Positions 57,279 to 62,000 of a stretch of DNA of 62,000 nt are shown piece after piece. The notes below the pieces were generated by a model. It did no database searches. It was not told the DNA's origin and saw only the letters and a program-made list of their open reading frames with translations. Within the stretch, counting starts at the first letter, position 1. Every line of letters starts with the position of its first letter. This DNA comes from Lingula anatina (taxonomy: Eukaryota; Brachiopoda; Lingulata; Lingulida; Lingulidae). A program made the position numbers and the translations under genes. The DNA lies in the NCBI RefSeq assembly GCF_001039355.2, contig NW_019774591.1, positions 81,327 through 143,326 on the forward strand, read 5' to 3'.

Positions 57279-58418
57279 CCCCCCCCTTGGCGTGGGGTTC
57301 GGGGCCCGCCTTAGGGCCCTGAAAATTTGGTATTTTAGAGAGCGAACGGTGCCATTTAGAATGGTTTAAAACTATGATTCAGCTAGTCAAAATTATAATT
57401 TCAAGAGGGGACCATTGGTGTTATTTTTTTTTTCAGAATCGAAGGGGTGGTCAGGACCCCTCTAAATCCGCCACTGGTCACTGGCAACCGGCAGAAGATG
57501 TAAGGTAGCGGAATACCGTCGAGTGATCTCTACTGTGTCACATGGTCTGTGAACTGTAGTGCCGCCATTTCAATAATCACAAAGCTCCCAACGTCGATTA
57601 ATTTTTCAATACCTTTTCCCTTTTCCTATCAAACAAATCCAGATATCATGAATATGACATTAATCCATTATCTACATGTTTTAGAAAGGAGGACATTGAA
57701 AGCTGGTTTCCGATTAGTACATGTATAGCCGTTCTTTCATCTTTATTATACATGTATGTCCTACCGTGTCTCACATCATTGAACACAACAGACGTCCCGT
57801 ACGACTTTCAGCTGAAGTTCACCTTCGATGCGTTCTCTTTGATCATTTTTTCAGGAAATATATTTAAATATGTTAACCGGATTTTATTGCATAAGCTGCC
57901 GTTTGGACCCGTCAGTTTATGGTGCACGTACATGACAGCATGGTTTCGCCAGACGTCTGGAAATGGTGTATTCAAACTTGATAATGAATCTTAGTTATAT
58001 CTCGGCTATGTCATGGATATTTCTGTTTTTAGGCATATATAACATTGATTAGCTTGGACTTCTGCTTTGACATCTGGTCCCAGCTTCACAAACACACACA
58101 AAAAAAGTTCCAGTGGCTAACATCTTTGTTATCAATTAACGTACGTTACGTGGTCGCATGCACACATCTTACCCTATCAGGAACACTGTTACAGCACTCT
58201 CATGGACATCCACATGGCCACACGGCCTTCGCCTTAAGGATTTTTTTTTAGAAAACGGAGACCAGGCGACAGTACCTAAAGTAATGAATATTCATCTTAA
58301 GTAAAATTATCCCATGCTGATCTTCCTTCTTTTCTTTGTCCTTTATAATCAGTTTTATTCACTTCTCTTGTGTTCATTCATTTCCTTCTTTGAAACATAC
58401 ATACGTCAATGGTTATTT
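57279..58418 (+). repeat. Copy 2 of the 1.15-kb direct repeat
   Basis: Begins at the first base after the gap, inside the poly-C of the MITE, and runs to GGTTATTT at 58418, where copy 1 meets the gap. It continues into unique sequence. Confidence 0.9.
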
Positions 58419-61400
58419 GGTGTTAATGATTACAATTAGTGAATCTTTGAGTCTGTCTAAATAGCTTATCAAGCAAAGCAGCTTAGAATTGACGCATTGA
58501 GGGTCGAATCACGTGCAAAATACGTGTGCGCGTTGTGTGCGTTTTCGACATTTTATGATGCTGATGGTTTAGTGTGCCTGTCAGCTAGGCGAAAGTACGC
58601 GTGCGCAGTGTTAAAACTCAGTTTTGAACACGTGAAGCTTGCAAAGCTGCTAGCTCTATGAAAAAAAATATATCTTGCATATGGGGTACGTGGGCGCTGC
58701 ATATGTAATAATTAAACCTTACTGCTCCGGTGACAGTGAGTTCACACATAACACGCCATGCACTAGATCCACATTAGATGATTATCGCCTTTTAATTGAC
58801 ATACGAATTGACCCCCTCAGAATAGTGCTTCGGTTTGTACTTGAAAAGCTACCCCGAGATTCGGTTTTAACGGTTGACTTTTCCCACACCGTAGAGGTGT
58901 GCGGTATCTGTTTTCATAAAGCTATAAATATGACTGCAAGAGCATAAAGGGGAAAAAAAGAATCAACATCAACATTTTTGAAACGTAGTATTCTTATGCG
59001 TGAGAAGTATTTGGTCTTACAGACTTCAGAAAATGTAAGTTGCATGAATCTTGTAAATAATTAACGTTAGATCAATAAGTGTATATCGTTGGGTTAACGC
59101 TAGTGAAGACTACCGTAGAAGTATGTTCTTGTTCATATAAAATAATTGATGAGAAACAAGAAATTAATCCATGGTATTAATTGTGCGCTTAAAATTTCTA
59201 CTTGCGCATTCATGTTATCAAAAAGTACCAACAGTTGATTGTGGTAAACAGTTGTTAAAAAGAAATAGTAGATACGTGACACTACTTCTAGTAGTTGTAG
59301 CAGCTAAAAGGTAATATATACGCGATATTTCCACCAAAACGAATTTTACTAGGGGAAAAAAGGTGCACACTCTCCTTCTCATTACTAATTGCTCAAGTCA
59401 TCCCTGCACTTGGATTCGACGTTTAATTCCTTTTTTAATTAAGTAATTTATTTCTTAATGACTGGCTAGGCATTAAGGAGGACATCTGCTTTCATGTCCT
59501 TCAAGAGCATGGCCTACTTTTCACCTTATAATACAAGAAAATGATTCAGTGTCAAGTATGATACAGACGCTGGTAGCTGTCATGACCATCCGAGAAGGCT
59601 ACGAAAACAATAAAGTCACTAGGTACGGTTCAGATAAAGTTCTATTTAAGAGGTTTTATCGTCTTTGAAGTCTGAATTGGGAAATTTAAAGAGCTTTGAA
59701 AGATATAAATATTCCCGTGGGGCATCTTCAAACGCGTGTAGAGTGCCTTTTAATGTGTCCCTACATCAGAATAGATGAATATGATCCTATATAACGCCAG
59801 GTCTGCCGCCCATTTACTGCATCAAAACCATTCGATGGTGCAACGAATATTGTTTCACAATCACGTGTATAATGGTTACATTAATAAGGAAAATGGTCTG
59901 CTATTAAGATCGGATTATTACTCCAAGAGCTCCAATCACGTGCACACAGTGCATGGTTCCAAGACAAAATGAATATTCTGATAATTTCAAACTGTATTCG
60001 AATAACCCATCCTGAATCAAACTTCGAAATACGGATTGGTAGCATATCGTTAATCCAATTCATTATCCCTGTGGGTTGATTGATCAGCCAATTAATTGAT
60101 ATAATTCTTCGAAAGTTCTCTGTGAGTGATTGGATTTTTGGATTTATTGATGACGTTCATTGGGTTGTGGATGTCCCCGAATCCGTTGCTTTATGTTTAA
60201 TTAACTATTTGGCAAACTGGTCAATTTTTCTCCACAACACACCGTTTGTCTGTTATCACCACCACCTGTTTTCTTTAAAACATCTAGCTAGTACGGAGAG
60301 ATGTTTTGACATTATCTTTTACAAAATGAAGGCCGCGCCATCATCTACATTTCGCCAATCGATATCAAATCTCGGCGTTTGAATTTCGTTTTCATTAAAG
60401 GTCTCTCGACCCCATTACGAAGGGAATAATTTTTCCAATGAAACGTGAAATAACATCGGGTCTCCACGGTACTGAGCACGATGCACTAACACTAGTGTAT
60501 CTGCAGGCCCACTGCATATTTTCTTCTCATTCCATAAATTTTTCTTAGGATTGGTGGGCAGAAATGTTAGTAAAAAAGTACATGCATTTAACGCGATCCT
60601 TTTCCCAGTCTGAAATCGGAATTGGTAAGTGTACAGGAGTAATGAGATTTATTTTGTATTCTATGTGTGTGCGTGGGTGTGCGCTAATGCGAACGCATGT
60701 GAGAATGTTGGTAAATATCTATAATCCGTACATAAAATGCACTATGATTCAGATATACTTCATTTTTTTATTTCCGTACCCTCCCTTCATACTGATAATA
60801 CATATTGTTACTGTGCCTGTACACAGACACGAATTGCATCTTTGTAAAATAACGCCACCTCCATTTAATTGATTTATTTGCGCCTATATGTGCTTCATAG
60901 ATGAGCATATGCAGATGACCAAGACGGAGTCAAGGAGTAAAAGATGGCAAAAGCGTAAAAACGCAAAAACGATATTAAATGGAAGATTGAACAAACCCCG
61001 CTTGTAACCATGTCTGCCCTTCAATCACTTTCGACACAGGGGGTTGCGCAGTATCTTTCACAGCAAGAGCGTATCATTTTAACATTATTCAAATACTGAA
61101 GACCCTGGAAGATTAAGATGAATCTAGATTGAGTGCTTTTTCAATCGAAGTTCATTAATTATAAAAACAGCAAAGGCTCTCGAACAACAGGCCTGTAACC
61201 CTAGATCCTCCACCAGTTCGATATCGTTTTAATCAGAGTAGGAGTGAAGGTGCATCTCCGTGTCAACAGGTCTCGGTGAAAACCAAGACGTAGGTTGTAT
61301 ATTGCCGTAACCTACAGGAAGGTGGTGTAATATTATCGCACGTCAGAGGGGGCATGTTTCAGATGGAAGAAAGAAGATAATTCAATTAACTGACTGAACT

Positions 61401-61700
61401 AAGGAAGTTTTAGTCGTGGTGTAAAAAAACAAATAATGGATTGGTAACACTATGGGATGTGTTGTCACAATTTGTCACGATCTGGGGCGTACACTTGAAT
61501 CCTTCGTATCGTGCGATGTATGAAAAGAAATGCGTGAAATTGGATAATAGGCCTTTGAATCAATTCTGCACCAAAGAGGAAAATATATGATATGCCCAGT
61601 TATTTCATCTTACGTAAGGTGAGTAATATTTTTTGGTATTCTGTGTTCGTGTTTGTCAGGCAAAAAGAAAAAAGAAAAGACCGACGAGTAAGTTAAATCC
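58419..61700. other. No gene seen
   Basis: Short frames at 58675-58947, 59775-59972, 60080-60382 and 60564-60872 have no recognisable domain. No repeat family is recognised. Confidence 0.45.
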
Positions 61701-61874
61701 ACACAATTGAAATTACCTGTTTTAAGCTTCAGTGCCTATATTAAATCTGACAAAGATACTCTTTAACATTCATGATCTTGTATGTGTACACAATTAAAAT
61801 TACCTGTTTTAAGCTTCAGTGCCTATATTAAATCTGACAAAGATACTCTTTAACATTCATGATCTTGTATGTGT
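61701..61874 (+). repeat. Two tandem copies of an 87-bp unit
   Basis: ACACAATTGAAATTACCTG through CTTGTATGTGT is repeated with a single visible difference (TTGAAA / TTAAAA), a very recent duplication. Confidence 0.95.
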
Positions 61875-62000
61875 ACTTTGACAATTTGTGTTGTAAGTAA
61901 GGGCGTGTGACCATTTATCAGTTTAGTTATTTCTAAGTTATGCCAAGTGGCCAGTGATTTATGGCATCGGTGTGAATTGCTGTTATACGACCTTCGAAAA

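Noticed and set aside
61646-61690. Possible mini-exon TTGTCAG|GCAAAAAG … GACGA|GTAAGT coding a Lys-rich peptide
   Set aside because: Good splice-site look but only about 28 nt, no neighbouring exon found and low-complexity A-rich content; cannot be supported alone.
1-62000. CRISPR arrays, bacterial operons, rRNA or tRNA genes
   Set aside because: No direct repeats with regular spacers, no ribosome-binding-site/operon structure, and no rRNA or tRNA cloverleaf was recognised; the intron-rich structure is animal. A tRNAscan run could still find a tRNA I missed.

Overview
This is animal nuclear DNA: AT-rich, intron-rich, with small phased exons, GT-AG introns, LINE retrotransposons, Tc1-type remnants and many short inverted-repeat elements. 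I infer a lophotrochozoan, most probably a mollusc. The grounds are a secreted sushi/Caspr-like/EGF protein, a CR1/L2-type LINE with a degenerate 2A-like motif, very high MITE density, and an unmerged haplotype overlap that points to high heterozygosity. The species cannot be fixed from sequence alone.

Two genes converge tail to tail. The first, on the + strand, runs from at least 12117 (perhaps from the first bases of the window) to a stop at 35784-35786. One 44-codon exon of unknown helical character (12117-12248) is followed by a long series of tiny exons: 27 nt; five of 54 nt (18-residue repeat, phase 1-1); a 37-nt exon that shifts the phase from 1 to 2; 36 nt; 39 nt; seven of 33 nt (11-residue repeat QTAPSTTGATG, phase 2-2); and a terminal exon. 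Splicing in silico keeps one open frame rich in Pro, Ser, Thr and Gly, so I read it as the 3' part of a mucin-like gene that grew by repeated duplication of exon-plus-intron units. Around the intact exons lie frameshifted, truncated, fused and splice-dead copies, and MITEs that were copied along with the units. This array is the most unusual structure in the window.

The second gene, on the - strand (43627 to 38119), can be assembled completely: 11 exons, 647 codons. It encodes a signal peptide, one sushi/CCP domain, a fibrinogen-like module of the contactin-associated-protein (Caspr/neurexin IV) kind, four EGF modules (three with calcium-binding signatures), a 28-nt microexon and a 10-cysteine C-terminal domain that I do not recognise. 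A TATA box and a perfect CRE palindrome lie just upstream, and an AATAAA lies 66 nt past the stop.

Layout: 1-2080 a MITE-bearing stretch and perhaps one exon; 2080-2740 a LINE fossil; 2847-8956 a DNA transposon with TIRs of about 0.7 kb, carrying a decayed gene and a nested foldback MITE; 9055-11680 an internally deleted LINE on the - strand; 12117-35786 the mini-exon gene, with MITEs and Tc1-like remnants in its introns; 38048-43693 the sushi/EGF gene and its promoter; 43700-62000 mostly sequence without a recognisable gene, with MITEs, a 161-bp near-perfect palindrome and a gap at 56639-57278 whose two sides repeat each other and look like an assembly artefact.
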